A DNA stretch of 23,633 nt from JAJFTV01 sp964426355 (GTDB taxonomy: Bacteria; Chloroflexota; Anaerolineae; Anaerolineales; Anaerolineaceae): assembly GCA_964426355.1 (NCBI GenBank), contig CAYRRA010000049.1, forward strand, positions 1-23,633, given 5' to 3'. Below are positions 1 through 8,293 of the stretch, piece after piece. A program made the translations under genes and the position numbers. A model generated the notes under the pieces. The model saw only the letters and a list, made by a program, of their open reading frames with translations, was not told where the DNA came from and made no database searches. Numbering within the stretch: the first letter of the stretch is position 1; every line of letters starts with the position of its first letter.

Positions 1-1756
1 TGACAGCACGAACGGAATGCCCGACCCGCTGAACACCTACACTTCCACCTTAACCTCAACTGGCGCCCCCAAGACAATCTCATTTACATCAACCCACGCT
101 ACCGGAGAAACGCTGCGTTTTTGTTATCGTTTCCGCAGTGATAATTCTTACCAGGCTTCCAGTTGGCAAAGCTCTACCGGCTTTACCGTACGGAAAGCAG
201 ATACGACTGCCCAAATCTCCACCCAACCAGCAGCCTCGTACACTGTGGGCAACACTTTCAGTATGACCGTTACCGCCACCAACGAAGATGGCGGTTCCAA
301 CCCGACCAGCGGCGATGTGAGCATCCAGATCGGCACCGGCACCTGCAATGCAACAACCGGTTTTGCTTCTCCGCTGGAAACCTTTAGCGGCACATTGAAC
401 TCCGCCAAAACCATCACGTTCTCGAGCACACATGTTGCTGGTCAGAATGTCAGGTTCTGTTATAAATACTTGGGAAATGCCAATTTTAGCGCGTCTCCCT
501 GGGCATATTCGGATGCGTTCATCGTCAAAGCAGAGCCCACCATAGCTAACGTTTCAGATGTAAACCTGGCTGTATCCCAAAACAAAGATGTCTTCACTGA
601 ATTTACCATCACGATCAATAACGGCGTTTCTCTTTCTTCAAGCAATGTGAGCATCGTTGATGCCAGCAGCGGTGCCACGCTCTGCCCGGCAACCACGACA
701 GATTATATCTGTCAGGCAAAATCGAGCACAGCCAATACCTTTACATTCGAAATTGCTTCTTCCAGTTCATTCGCGTGGTCTGTCAAAGCAAAATACCTGG
801 TCGATAGCAGAAATCTTGAAGCTATTGGCACTGCTTTTTCAATTACCGCGCAATATGATGTCGAAATGGGAACGGTTTCTCTTACCCGTGGCACTTCCAG
901 TCTTCTGTGGGCATACACAAACTTTGAAACGGATGCCTACGACTACATGAGTACCGATATCAGCAGCAGCTTCACTTTCAACCATTTCACCTCGTATTCA
1001 TCCTATAACTCTCATGGCATTTCCGCAACCATTGTTCCCATTAATGCGAGTGGCAACCCGCTACCACTGGTTTCATCAAGCGGCAGTTGTACAATCAGCG
1101 CCGGTGGGACAATCTCATGCCCCAACATCCGCGTGACCCATTCAGAAACCAATAATTTCCGGGTGGTTCTCAGTTCTTCTACGTCCAATATCACCGGCAC
1201 CCTCAGCGCGACCAGCGCTACAACAACCGTCGTTCAAAACATCATCGAAGACCCAGGCGCGAATACAACCTACAAACTTGAAATCGCCGATGGAGGCTGC
1301 AGCGGAACCATCCAACAATTCAACATCACCGGGTATGCTGCCGGTCCGGGTGACCCAGCCCAAATTCTCCTGCCATCAGATTTCACTATGATGTTATCAT
1401 GCGAAGATGATGGCGGCGATCCCGATTATGACGCGACATGGGCTTATACTTCATCCAATTCCAATTTCAGCACATCCATGGGCTGGGATGGCGGCACACC
1501 GAACAGGTTTTCATTCCAAATCACACCCAAAAACAGCCATCCCGGTAAAAGCGGATGCGATTTTAAAGTGGATTCGATAAGGATTGTTTTTTCTTTAGGA
1601 AGGTATCAAGCTTCGAGTAACACAGTACTTACTCCAATATATCCTCTAATCGATAGTTTCAAGGATTATGAGACATTTTCATTTATTTATGAATATAACG
1701 ATAACAACAATACGCGCAGTGATGGGCAAATGTTTGACGACTGTGGAGACAACTAA
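1..1756 (+). CDS. Secreted Ig-like repeat protein, 3' part (5' end outside window)
   Basis: The frame is open from base 2, so the gene begins upstream of the window; the first Met, at base 17, is internal. The visible 585 residues are rich in Ser and Thr and carry Ig-like repeats. A unit ending near the motif RFCYRF (about base 125) recurs as RFCYKY (about base 460). Both copies share the pattern T-ISF/T-ITF, STH, then RFCY. The second copy spans roughly 95 residues and has two Cys that could form a disulfide. Two or three more diverged beta-rich blocks follow, and the C-terminal block has several Cys, including MLSCEDDGG and SGCDFKV. I see no LPXTG motif, C-terminal membrane helix or enzyme motif. 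It is probably an exported surface or adhesion-type protein; the function is unknown. Its stop is followed one base later by the TTG start of the next gene, which indicates translational coupling. Confidence 0.8.
   Translation, partial: DSTNGMPDPLNTYTSTLTSTGAPKTISFTSTHATGETLRFCYRFRSDNSYQASSWQSSTGFTVRKADTTAQISTQPAASYTVGNTFSMTVTATNEDGGSNPTSGDVSIQIGTGTCNATTGFASPLETFSGTLNSAKTITFSSTHVAGQNVRFCYKYLGNANFSASPWAYSDAFIVKAEPTIANVSDVNLAVSQNKDVFTEFTITINNGVSLSSSNVSIVDASSGATLCPATTTDYICQAKSSTANTFTFEIASSSSFAWSVKAKYLVDSRNLEAIGTAFSITAQYDVEMGTVSLTRGTSSLLWAYTNFETDAYDYMSTDISSSFTFNHFTSYSSYNSHGISATIVPINASGNPLPLVSSSGSCTISAGGTISCPNIRVTHSETNNFRVVLSSSTSNITGTLSATSATTTVVQNIIEDPGANTTYKLEIADGGCSGTIQQFNITGYAAGPGDPAQILLPSDFTMMLSCEDDGGDPDYDATWAYTSSNSNFSTSMGWDGGTPNRFSFQITPKNSHPGKSGCDFKVDSIRIVFSLGRYQASSNTVLTPIYPLIDSFKDYETFSFIYEYNDNNNTRSDGQMFDDCGDN
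1745..1748 (+). promoter_or_regulatory. Ribosome binding site deciding a TTG start
   Basis: GGAG lies inside the last codons of the repeat-protein gene, nine bases before TTG at 1758. The TTG follows the TAA stop (1754-1756) by one base. No comparable Shine-Dalgarno sequence precedes the in-frame ATG codons at 1668, 1689 or 1722. This supports a coupled TTG start for the lipoprotein. Confidence 0.65.
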
Positions 1757-1757
1757 T

Positions 1758-3068
1758 TTGAAATCTCAATCTCATACACACAAATCTACTTTTTTCCTCT
1801 CAGGTCTGGTGTTTTTGTTCGTCCTTTCGTTTACAGGATGCAAGCTGCCCTCAGTTCCAGCGCTTCCTTTCTTAAATCAAACAGCGTCCATAGATTGTGT
1901 TGATCTCCGCATCGGCGTACTGATCGGAGATGAAAACGACCCCATTGCCCAGGAACAGCGCGATGGGTATGAAATGGCATTGCAAGAAATTAACAACAAC
2001 GGCGGCATTGCCGGCTGCCAAATCCAGGTCAGTTATCAGACCGAAGCCACGGATGGAAATTCAAGGCAAACTTATCTGGCAGTGCGGACATTGGTGGAAG
2101 ACGAAGGTGTTCTGGCTATGATCGGCGGCACATCCAATCAGGCATCTATGTACGTCGCATCGCTTGCCAATTACTTCTCTATCCCTCTGATGATTCCATC
2201 AGCAGGAGGAAAGCACATTCTGCCAGAAGATAACCGCTGGGCATACCAGCTCAGCCCTGATGAAGATATTTACGCCAGCCAGGTTTTTGAAATGGTCAAA
2301 ACAACTGCCGGCAAGGGGGTTAATGTCGCAGTCGTTTTTGAGGATAGCGCCTTTGGTAATGACGCCGCAATCGCTGCAGTCAATGCGATCAATCAAAACG
2401 AGCTGAACCTGGTCGCTTATACAGCATTTGACCCCACAAAGACCAGTTATGACCAACTGGTCGAACAACTCATTACCACCAATACCCAGTTAGTTTTCAT
2501 CGCATTTACTTCTCCCGAACAGGCGAAAAACCTGGTCGATGCGTTTAATGTAGAGGAGAACTATAACTTCACCATACTTGCAAGATCGGGTGGTTTTTCC
2601 AGTCATGCCTTCTGGGAGACAGACACGGAAGGCTCCGCCTCACCGTTCGAGAATATTTTATACGCAACCTATTTCCCACCAACTGCTCACCTGGCAGAAG
2701 TGGAGTCTTTTACCAATACCTTTGCACGCTATATTGAAGAAAACGATCTTACTTACTATTCCCCTACCCCTTACACTGCTGAAGCGTACAAATCCATGCT
2801 GATCTTGACTGAAACGCTGGATCACATCTTGTCCGATGAAACAGGTTTTAAAAGAAGCCGTGTCAACGTTCAAGATGAATTACGCCAGGCACTCCTTGAA
2901 TACAAAGAACAAACTGTCCAATGGGGAAACATCGACTTTTCCAATAACGGTCACAACAGCGCAAGTGTCTTCATCCTCCAGGAGATTTCAGACCAACTTG
3001 TCATCGTCTATCCAACAGGCAAGGCTCAAGCGGAACCCTCCATAGAGTTGCAACCAGTCATAAAGTAA
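1758..3068 (+). CDS. Lipoprotein with periplasmic-binding fold (branched-chain amino acid-binding-like)
   Basis: From the TTG start the product is 436 residues. It has a short polar N-terminus, a hydrophobic core (FFLSGLVFLFVLSF) and a lipobox-like FTGC with Cys28, so it should be a lipid-anchored exported protein. The mature part starts like the LivJ/Peripla_BP_6 family: RIGVLIGDEND, then a helix with GYEMALQEINNNGG, then MIGGTSNQ and the strand IPLMIPSAGG. In this family the two lobes close on amino acids or similar small ligands. Starts further upstream (ATG 1668 or 1722) would put 12 or more extra residues before the signal peptide and overlap the previous gene deeply. No permease or ATPase is nearby, so it may act as a receptor or surface protein rather than as a transporter subunit. 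The fold is fairly certain; ligand and role are not. Confidence 0.85.
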   Translation: MKSQSHTHKSTFFLSGLVFLFVLSFTGCKLPSVPALPFLNQTASIDCVDLRIGVLIGDENDPIAQEQRDGYEMALQEINNNGGIAGCQIQVSYQTEATDGNSRQTYLAVRTLVEDEGVLAMIGGTSNQASMYVASLANYFSIPLMIPSAGGKHILPEDNRWAYQLSPDEDIYASQVFEMVKTTAGKGVNVAVVFEDSAFGNDAAIAAVNAINQNELNLVAYTAFDPTKTSYDQLVEQLITTNTQLVFIAFTSPEQAKNLVDAFNVEENYNFTILARSGGFSSHAFWETDTEGSASPFENILYATYFPPTAHLAEVESFTNTFARYIEENDLTYYSPTPYTAEAYKSMLILTETLDHILSDETGFKRSRVNVQDELRQALLEYKEQTVQWGNIDFSNNGHNSASVFILQEISDQLVIVYPTGKAQAEPSIELQPVIK

Positions 3069-3239
3069 TTGTCGTTTATCCATGAACCCCACCCAGGAAA
3101 GAGGTGCCCACCCACATCAAAAGAATCTATTCATTATCCTTCAAGGTTCTACCTGGTCGGTCCAACAACATAGCACAATTCGTTAAACATGAAATTGGTA
3201 TTTCCTGTTGTACCATTCAAGAAGAAATATACCAATCCC

Positions 3240-4766
3240 ATGAAGATCATGATATTGATATTCCTGGGATTGCTTTTGGCTGGCACAAACAGGATCGTAT
3301 CACAAGCTGAAACAGGGTCGCGTTACTATCATCAGGCTCAGACCGGGTCCGTTTATGTATGGACATTGAAAGCCTGGAAGGATAATTCGGTTCTTTGTGA
3401 GATTTTCAAGCAAGACGATAAAGCTCCCACCGAAGAGGACATCAGAGCATATTGTGGAGAAACCGTCTATACGAAATGGGCGTCTTCTCCCCCTTGCTCA
3501 ACTTTCCTTCAAAGCGGTGATACATCTGCCTGTGAGGGCTCTTTTCTTACCTATCTCGGTTACTATTTCAGAGATTACACCACCTATACCAGCCTGGACA
3601 AACCCTCCATCCTGTTTTCACTTCAAAACTGTAATTTGGGCGAATGGTGCCCTCAAAGTTCTACCATTCTCTTTGAAGGATACGAAACCATGCCCGGTCA
3701 GCACATCCGAGAAATCCAGATTCGCGTGGGGGATCGCATGTTCAGCTGCCTGGAGACCGCCTCCTGCACGTATGAACTGCCCCTCACCACAGCACAAGGC
3801 GCATGGCTGGAATACTGGGTAGTCTCAAGCTATGGCGACGAAAGCGGACACCAAACGTTTCATTTTCGCAATGTCTATCGTGGCGCAAATGATGGGCAAT
3901 ACAGGGCAGACATCCTCTCTCCTCAAACCAGCAATGATTTCGCCGCACTGACCTGGGACGCATTCCCCACGCTCGAACACCCGGACGGAAAAATGTATAG
4001 CCAGGTGAACAACAGTGTACTTTTAAAATCAAACCATCACCTTTATTACCTCGCCGGGAAATTAATCTTCACCGGAAAAGTGAAAGCCAGTGACTGCCTG
4101 GATGGAGGTTTATTGAGCAACCAGATGGCAAATACCTGTGGCGAAGAAATGGCTTACGACCTGACAATAGAATGGCAAAACGAGTACAACGACCAGATAC
4201 TTTCCGCCAGCCAGAAATATGGTATTCCTGCACAAATTTTAAAAGCCGTCATCCTTCAGGAATCACAATTCTGGCAGGAACACGACCTTCAATATGAATA
4301 TGGATTGGGTTGTCTCTCAGAAAACGGTGTGGATGTGCTTCTCTCCTGGGATATTGAACGTTTCCTTTCGGTGTGCACAGAAGCCTACGATGAACAAGCC
4401 TGCTCAGCCGGTTATGCGAGCCTGAGTGCCAAAGATCGCGCTTACCTGCGCGGAATGGTCCTTCGCGCTATCGGTACCGATGAAGAGATCGACTTAATTG
4501 CAGCCGTGATGCGCGCCAACACAGTGCAGGTGGGGCAGGTAATGCAGAATATCACCAAAGTCTCTGCTGTTTTCATCACCACGTATGAAAACCTATGGGA
4601 TTTTACCCTTGCAAACTATCACGTTGGCAACCAATGTGTTGCGGATGGCGTAACATATCTATATAACAACGAGATACCCATCACCTTTGAAAATTACTGC
4701 CAGTTGAGCACAACCTGTCCAACGGCGTGTTTGTTTGTGGAGCGGGTGAAAGGATTTATCCATTAA
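3240..4766 (+). CDS. Secreted Cys-rich protein with lytic-transglycosylase-like C-terminal domain
   Basis: I prefer the ATG at 3240 (508 residues) because it puts a normal signal peptide first: MKIMILIFLGLLLAG, then a likely cut near SQA-ET. The ATG at 3189 adds 17 residues and has no better ribosome site. The N-terminal 300 residues are beta-rich, hold many Cys, and match no family I recognise. The C-terminal third resembles SLT/lysozyme-like transglycosylases: SASQKYGIPAQILKAVILQE, with Glu341 (in ILQES) in the place of the catalytic Glu, and a later ANYHVGNQ in place of the usual AYNAG-type motif. The usual GLMQ motif is replaced by YGLGCLSENG, so peptidoglycan cleavage is inferred, not certain. 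It lies 171 bp after the lipoprotein on the same strand and is probably cotranscribed. It could trim the wall to let surface proteins through. Confidence 0.75.
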   Translation: MKIMILIFLGLLLAGTNRIVSQAETGSRYYHQAQTGSVYVWTLKAWKDNSVLCEIFKQDDKAPTEEDIRAYCGETVYTKWASSPPCSTFLQSGDTSACEGSFLTYLGYYFRDYTTYTSLDKPSILFSLQNCNLGEWCPQSSTILFEGYETMPGQHIREIQIRVGDRMFSCLETASCTYELPLTTAQGAWLEYWVVSSYGDESGHQTFHFRNVYRGANDGQYRADILSPQTSNDFAALTWDAFPTLEHPDGKMYSQVNNSVLLKSNHHLYYLAGKLIFTGKVKASDCLDGGLLSNQMANTCGEEMAYDLTIEWQNEYNDQILSASQKYGIPAQILKAVILQESQFWQEHDLQYEYGLGCLSENGVDVLLSWDIERFLSVCTEAYDEQACSAGYASLSAKDRAYLRGMVLRAIGTDEEIDLIAAVMRANTVQVGQVMQNITKVSAVFITTYENLWDFTLANYHVGNQCVADGVTYLYNNEIPITFENYCQLSTTCPTACLFVERVKGFIH

Positions 4767-4986
4767 CCCAACCTTTTATAGAAAATCAGACCCAATTCTG
4801 ATATAGATACCAACTAAATAATACAGGCAAAGGGGAATTCATCAATACGCCTGCTCGATCAAAAAAAGTAAAGGTAAAGGAAAAATCGATCAAAGCCATT
4901 CCCTGTCAGGAAACAGACCGGGTGAATAAGGTAAAATTATTATCTGAACACAATTACTGGTTGGTTTAAGCAGATTGGAGAAAGAT
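4767..4986. other. Intergenic region with a short direct repeat
   Basis: This A/T-rich gap precedes the flavoprotein gene. TCGATCAAA occurs twice, at 4855-4863 and 4886-4894, 31 bp apart, separated by GTAAAG-type repeats. A weak 6-bp inverted repeat (ATCAGA/TCTGAT, 4785-4802) follows the upstream gene but has no T-run. I could not assign a convincing promoter. Confidence 0.4.
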
Positions 4987-6168
4987 ATGAAAAAATATGA
5001 TTACCTGATTATCGGTGGTGGTATGGCGGCTGACGCTGCGGCATCAACACTCCGCCGAAAAGATGCAGAGGCAGCTATTGGACTGATCACGGAAGAGAAT
5101 CACCCCCCTTACAAACGCCCGCCCCTATCGAAAGGACTTTGGGGGAAGAACAGCCTGGACAACATCTGGCTAAAAACCGCAGAAAAAGAGATTGACATCC
5201 ACACAGAGACGCGAATCGAGAAACTGGATCTAACCCAAAAAAATGTATCTGACCGAGAAGGTAACCTGATTTCATTCGATAAACTCCTGCTTGCCACGGG
5301 CGGGAGTCCAAAAAAATTGCCCTTCGGCGAAAATCACATCCTGTATTATCGTACACTTGAAGATTACCAGTTTCTGCGCGGTCAGGCAGAAGACAAAGAG
5401 CAGTTTCTGGTATTGGGTGGTGGTTTCATCGGCTCCGAAATCGCCGCCGCCTTGAACCAGAACGGTAAAAACGTAACCATGTTGATTCCTGAAACGGGCA
5501 TCGGGGCGGCAATCTTCCCAAAAGACCTGTCCGATTTCATCACGCAATATTATCGTGAGAAAGGGGTAAAGGTCTTCCCAGGACAGTTTGCGCGCGGCTT
5601 ACAAACAGTAAAATCAGGTTATCGTGTTAAAACCGATCAGGAAGAGTTTCATACCGAACAGGTCATCGCAGGCGTGGGGATCAAGCCCAACGTCACATTG
5701 GCAGCCGAAGCAGGTTTGGATGTGGAAAACGGGATTTTCGTCGACGCTTTTCTACGCGCCAAACACCCTGATGTGTATGCAGCAGGAGATGCTGCATCGA
5801 TTCAGCACGCCATTTTCAAGAAAAACTTCCGCTTTGAGCATGAGGATAACGCTGTGAAGATGGGTTCAATCGCAGCAAAAAATATGACCGGCGAATCAAT
5901 TCGCTACGATGATTACCTGCCATTTTTCTACTCTGACCTGTTCGACCTGGGGTATGAAGCCGTCGGACTACTCGACCCCAATATGCGCATCGTTGCAGAT
6001 TGGCAGGAAAAATATCGACAAGGGGTACTTTATTATCATTGCGACGGTCACGTGATGGGTATATTGTTGTGGAACGTTTGGGGAGCGCTGGACACCTCTC
6101 GCGAGTTGATCCGCGAAACGCAATCAAAACCAATCAAACCATCCGAGCTGATTGGACTTATTAAATAA
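4987..6168 (+). CDS. FAD-dependent NAD(P)H oxidoreductase, AIF/ferredoxin-reductase type
   Basis: The ATG at 4987 follows GGAG (4977-4980) by six bases, which settles the start over an in-frame TTG at 4975; the product is 393 residues. The first Rossmann motif is IIGGGMAADAA (residues 8-18) for FAD. PPYKRPPLSKG (40-50) is the signature of rubredoxin, putidaredoxin and AIF-like reductases. ATGG follows near 103. A second dinucleotide motif, VLGGGFIGSE (142-151), should bind NAD(P)H. The second FAD motif is VYAAGDAAS, followed by HEDNAVKMG and FFYSDLFDLGYEAVG, typical of the AIF C-terminal domain. No redox-active CxxC is present. It should pass electrons from NAD(P)H to a small redox partner such as rubredoxin or ferredoxin, or to a quinone; the partner is unknown. 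It is monocistronic, ending before a terminator. Confidence 0.88.
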   Translation: MKKYDYLIIGGGMAADAAASTLRRKDAEAAIGLITEENHPPYKRPPLSKGLWGKNSLDNIWLKTAEKEIDIHTETRIEKLDLTQKNVSDREGNLISFDKLLLATGGSPKKLPFGENHILYYRTLEDYQFLRGQAEDKEQFLVLGGGFIGSEIAAALNQNGKNVTMLIPETGIGAAIFPKDLSDFITQYYREKGVKVFPGQFARGLQTVKSGYRVKTDQEEFHTEQVIAGVGIKPNVTLAAEAGLDVENGIFVDAFLRAKHPDVYAAGDAASIQHAIFKKNFRFEHEDNAVKMGSIAAKNMTGESIRYDDYLPFFYSDLFDLGYEAVGLLDPNMRIVADWQEKYRQGVLYYHCDGHVMGILLWNVWGALDTSRELIRETQSKPIKPSELIGLIK

Positions 6169-6236
6169 CCTCGAACGGTTCGTGATTTACAGGTTTCGGA
6201 GCAACCTGGAATTGGACAGACATTCCCCCAAAAAAG

Positions 6237-6273
6237 AAAAAAGCAGCAGATGGGTCAAATCTGCTGCTTTTTT
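6237..6273. terminator. Bidirectional rho-independent terminator
   Basis: A perfect 8-bp stem, GCAGCAGA (6243-6250) and TCTGCTGC (6260-6267), with a 9-nt loop is flanked by six A on the left and six T on the right. It therefore ends with a U-run when read on either strand. It sits between the convergent flavoprotein and DegV genes and can end both. Confidence 0.92.
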
Positions 6274-6310
6274 CTGCATGAAAATCATCGCTTTTGATTG
6301 TATTTTGCAC

Positions 6311-7165
6311 TTACACTTTCTTAACAAACGAGACACCCACCAATCCTGAGCCGGTGTGCACCGAAAGACCGGGTGTTAACTCGCACAGGATATACTCTTG
6401 AGGACAGTTGATCTGTTCGCGAAGCTGTTGTTCAAATTCTAGTGCAGCATCTTTGGCATCCACATGCAAGATTGCCAGTTGCTCCACCTCGCTGTCTCCC
6501 AGCGACTCCTTTGCCAGCTCAATACACCGAGCCCAGGCTTTTCTCTGTGTGCGCACTTTTTCAAGCATATCCAGTTTGCCATCCCGAATGGATAGGATGG
6601 GTTTAACACTCAATAGTTGTGCCACACCCGCAGCCAGATACCCCACCCTGCCACTCATGGCGAGATATTTCAATGTTGCCAGGGCTCCATATAACGCTGT
6701 GCGTTTTTGAACATCAAAAGCACGCTCAATGATTTCCTCTTTGTCTGCGCCCTCGGCAGCAGCTTTGGCTGCCTCTAATACCATGAATCCTTGCCCAATT
6801 GCCAGGCTCTGAGTATCGATAACGGTAACGGGTTGGTCGGGTAAAAATTCTAAAGCAGCCACTGCTGCGTTGTACGTCCCACTGACAGCAGAACTGACAC
6901 AGAAACAAATCACCTCATCACAACCTTGATCGAAGGCACGTTTGAAAGCATCCAACCATTTACCGGTGGATGGCGCAGATGTGGTGGGTAATTTACCCAA
7001 TCGCTCGATGCATTCAAACAACCGCTGGTCATCAATTTCCAAAACAGCTTCGTATACCTCTTCAGGAAAATGGATACCGATTGGGACTTGTTGTATGCCG
7101 AATTTTTCAGAAAGATCAAGCGGAATTGACCCATCTGTATCGGTAATAATGGCAAACTTTGTCAT
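6311..7165 (-). CDS. degV: DegV family fatty-acid-binding protein
   Basis: This 284-residue protein matches the DegV/FakB family in length and motifs. It has an N-terminal AIITDTDGSIP, the strand-loop TSAPSTGKW (fatty-acid pocket) and SSAVSGTYNAA, which normally contacts the lipid carboxylate. In this family a single acyl chain is buried and presented to the kinase FakA for phosphorylation and entry into phospholipid synthesis. No fakA lies in the window. GGAGAAATTATCTT precedes the ATG, supporting this start. It is cytosolic, with no signal peptide. It lies downstream of the PPK2 gene on the same strand with a 105-bp gap, so it could share a transcript or have its own promoter; I found no convincing -35/-10 pair. 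The lipid specificity cannot be read from the sequence. Confidence 0.92.
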   Translation of the reverse strand: MTKFAIITDTDGSIPLDLSEKFGIQQVPIGIHFPEEVYEAVLEIDDQRLFECIERLGKLPTTSAPSTGKWLDAFKRAFDQGCDEVICFCVSSAVSGTYNAAVAALEFLPDQPVTVIDTQSLAIGQGFMVLEAAKAAAEGADKEEIIERAFDVQKRTALYGALATLKYLAMSGRVGYLAAGVAQLLSVKPILSIRDGKLDMLEKVRTQRKAWARCIELAKESLGDSEVEQLAILHVDAKDAALEFEQQLREQINCPQEYILCELTPGLSVHTGSGLVGVSFVKKV

Positions 7166-7270
7166 AAGATAATTTCTCCAAAAAAACAGAAATGCTAATG
7201 ATTAATGATTCCTTAATGTAAGCATTATGGGGAATAGGTTCATAAACGATAACTCAAAACATGCGAGATA

Positions 7271-8206
7271 TTATCTCATAGTTTTTTGATCTGTGGGATT
7301 TTGATTTCCATAGTAATCCGGCACAAAAGTCTGATCTGTAAAGGGAGGACGCACATAACCGTTATCTGCTTGCCGAGGAGGCAGTTCAAGCGGTTCGGGT
7401 GTCAAATCCTCGTAGGAGATCATACTCAAAAGATGTCGAATACAGTTCAATCTCGCCAGTTTCTTATCATCCGCATCCACCACGTACCACGGTGATTGGC
7501 GTGTATCCGTGTATTTGAACATATCGTCCTTTGCTTTGGAATACTCCACCCACTTTGATCGTGAAGCCAGGTCCATTGGGCTGAGTTTCCAACGCCGGGT
7601 GATATCGTGAATACGGTTTTGAAATCGTCTCTCCTGCTCCTCATTGCTGACAGAAAACCAATACTTAATCAAAATAATTCCTGAACGGATCAGCATACGT
7701 TCAAATTCCGGGCAGGAACGGAAAAACTCCTCTACCTGCTCTGCAGTGCAGAAACCCATCACGCGCTCCACGCCGGCACGGTTGTACCAGCTTCGATCAA
7801 ACAAAACCATTTCGCCTGCTGCTGGCAGGTGCGCAACATAACGTTGAAAGTACCATTGGGTTGCTTCACGTTCGGTTGGTGTTGCAAGGGCGACAACTTT
7901 CACAATGCGTGGATTGAGCTTTTCGGTGATACGCTTGATGGTTCCCCCTTTCCCGGCAGCATCACGTCCTTCGAAAATCACAACAACCTTTAACCCACGG
8001 TCTTTTATCCAACCTTGTAATTTCACCAGTTCGATCTGTAATTCTGCCAGCTCGCGCTCATACTCTTTGTTCGTCATGAGCTTTCGGACGACCCGCATTT
8101 CTTTTACTGGGGATTCATCCGTTGCTGAAGAAGGTTTTGCTGTCACATTGCGGGGTTTTTCACCTTCAGGTCGATCTGGGTTTTTCTTATCCTTTTTCTT
8201 ACCCAT
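7271..8206 (-). CDS. ppk2: Polyphosphate kinase 2 family protein
   Basis: The start is the ATG at 8206, five bases after GGAGG (8212-8216); an ATG at 8233 would add nine residues and lacks that site. The 311-residue product begins with about 40 charged, Lys-rich residues of low complexity. The core follows: Walker A FEGRDAAGKGG (78-88), then ATPTEREATQWYFQRY, the Walker-B-like LFDRSWYNRAGVE, and a lid region with KYWFSVSNEEQERRF, the usual PPK2 order. Single-domain PPK2 enzymes transfer phosphate between polyphosphate and nucleoside di- or monophosphates. Length and motifs resemble class I (NDP to NTP), but the class cannot be fixed by eye. It is cytosolic. It lies between the histidine kinase and degV genes on the same strand. 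Confidence 0.93.
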   Translation of the reverse strand: MGKKKDKKNPDRPEGEKPRNVTAKPSSATDESPVKEMRVVRKLMTNKEYERELAELQIELVKLQGWIKDRGLKVVVIFEGRDAAGKGGTIKRITEKLNPRIVKVVALATPTEREATQWYFQRYVAHLPAAGEMVLFDRSWYNRAGVERVMGFCTAEQVEEFFRSCPEFERMLIRSGIILIKYWFSVSNEEQERRFQNRIHDITRRWKLSPMDLASRSKWVEYSKAKDDMFKYTDTRQSPWYVVDADDKKLARLNCIRHLLSMISYEDLTPEPLELPPRQADNGYVRPPFTDQTFVPDYYGNQNPTDQKTMR

Positions 8207-8293
8207 ATACGCCTCCAAATAGCAACATTTCACCAGAAGGATTGGTAAAGAATTGACTATCTATCATCATAGCATAATCCGGAAAAGAATGAA

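Noticed and set aside
7265..7277. Palindrome GAGATA-T-TATCTC at the end of the PPK2 gene
   Set aside because: It overlaps the stop codon, makes at best a 5-bp stem, and no T-run follows directly; too weak to call a terminator or operator.
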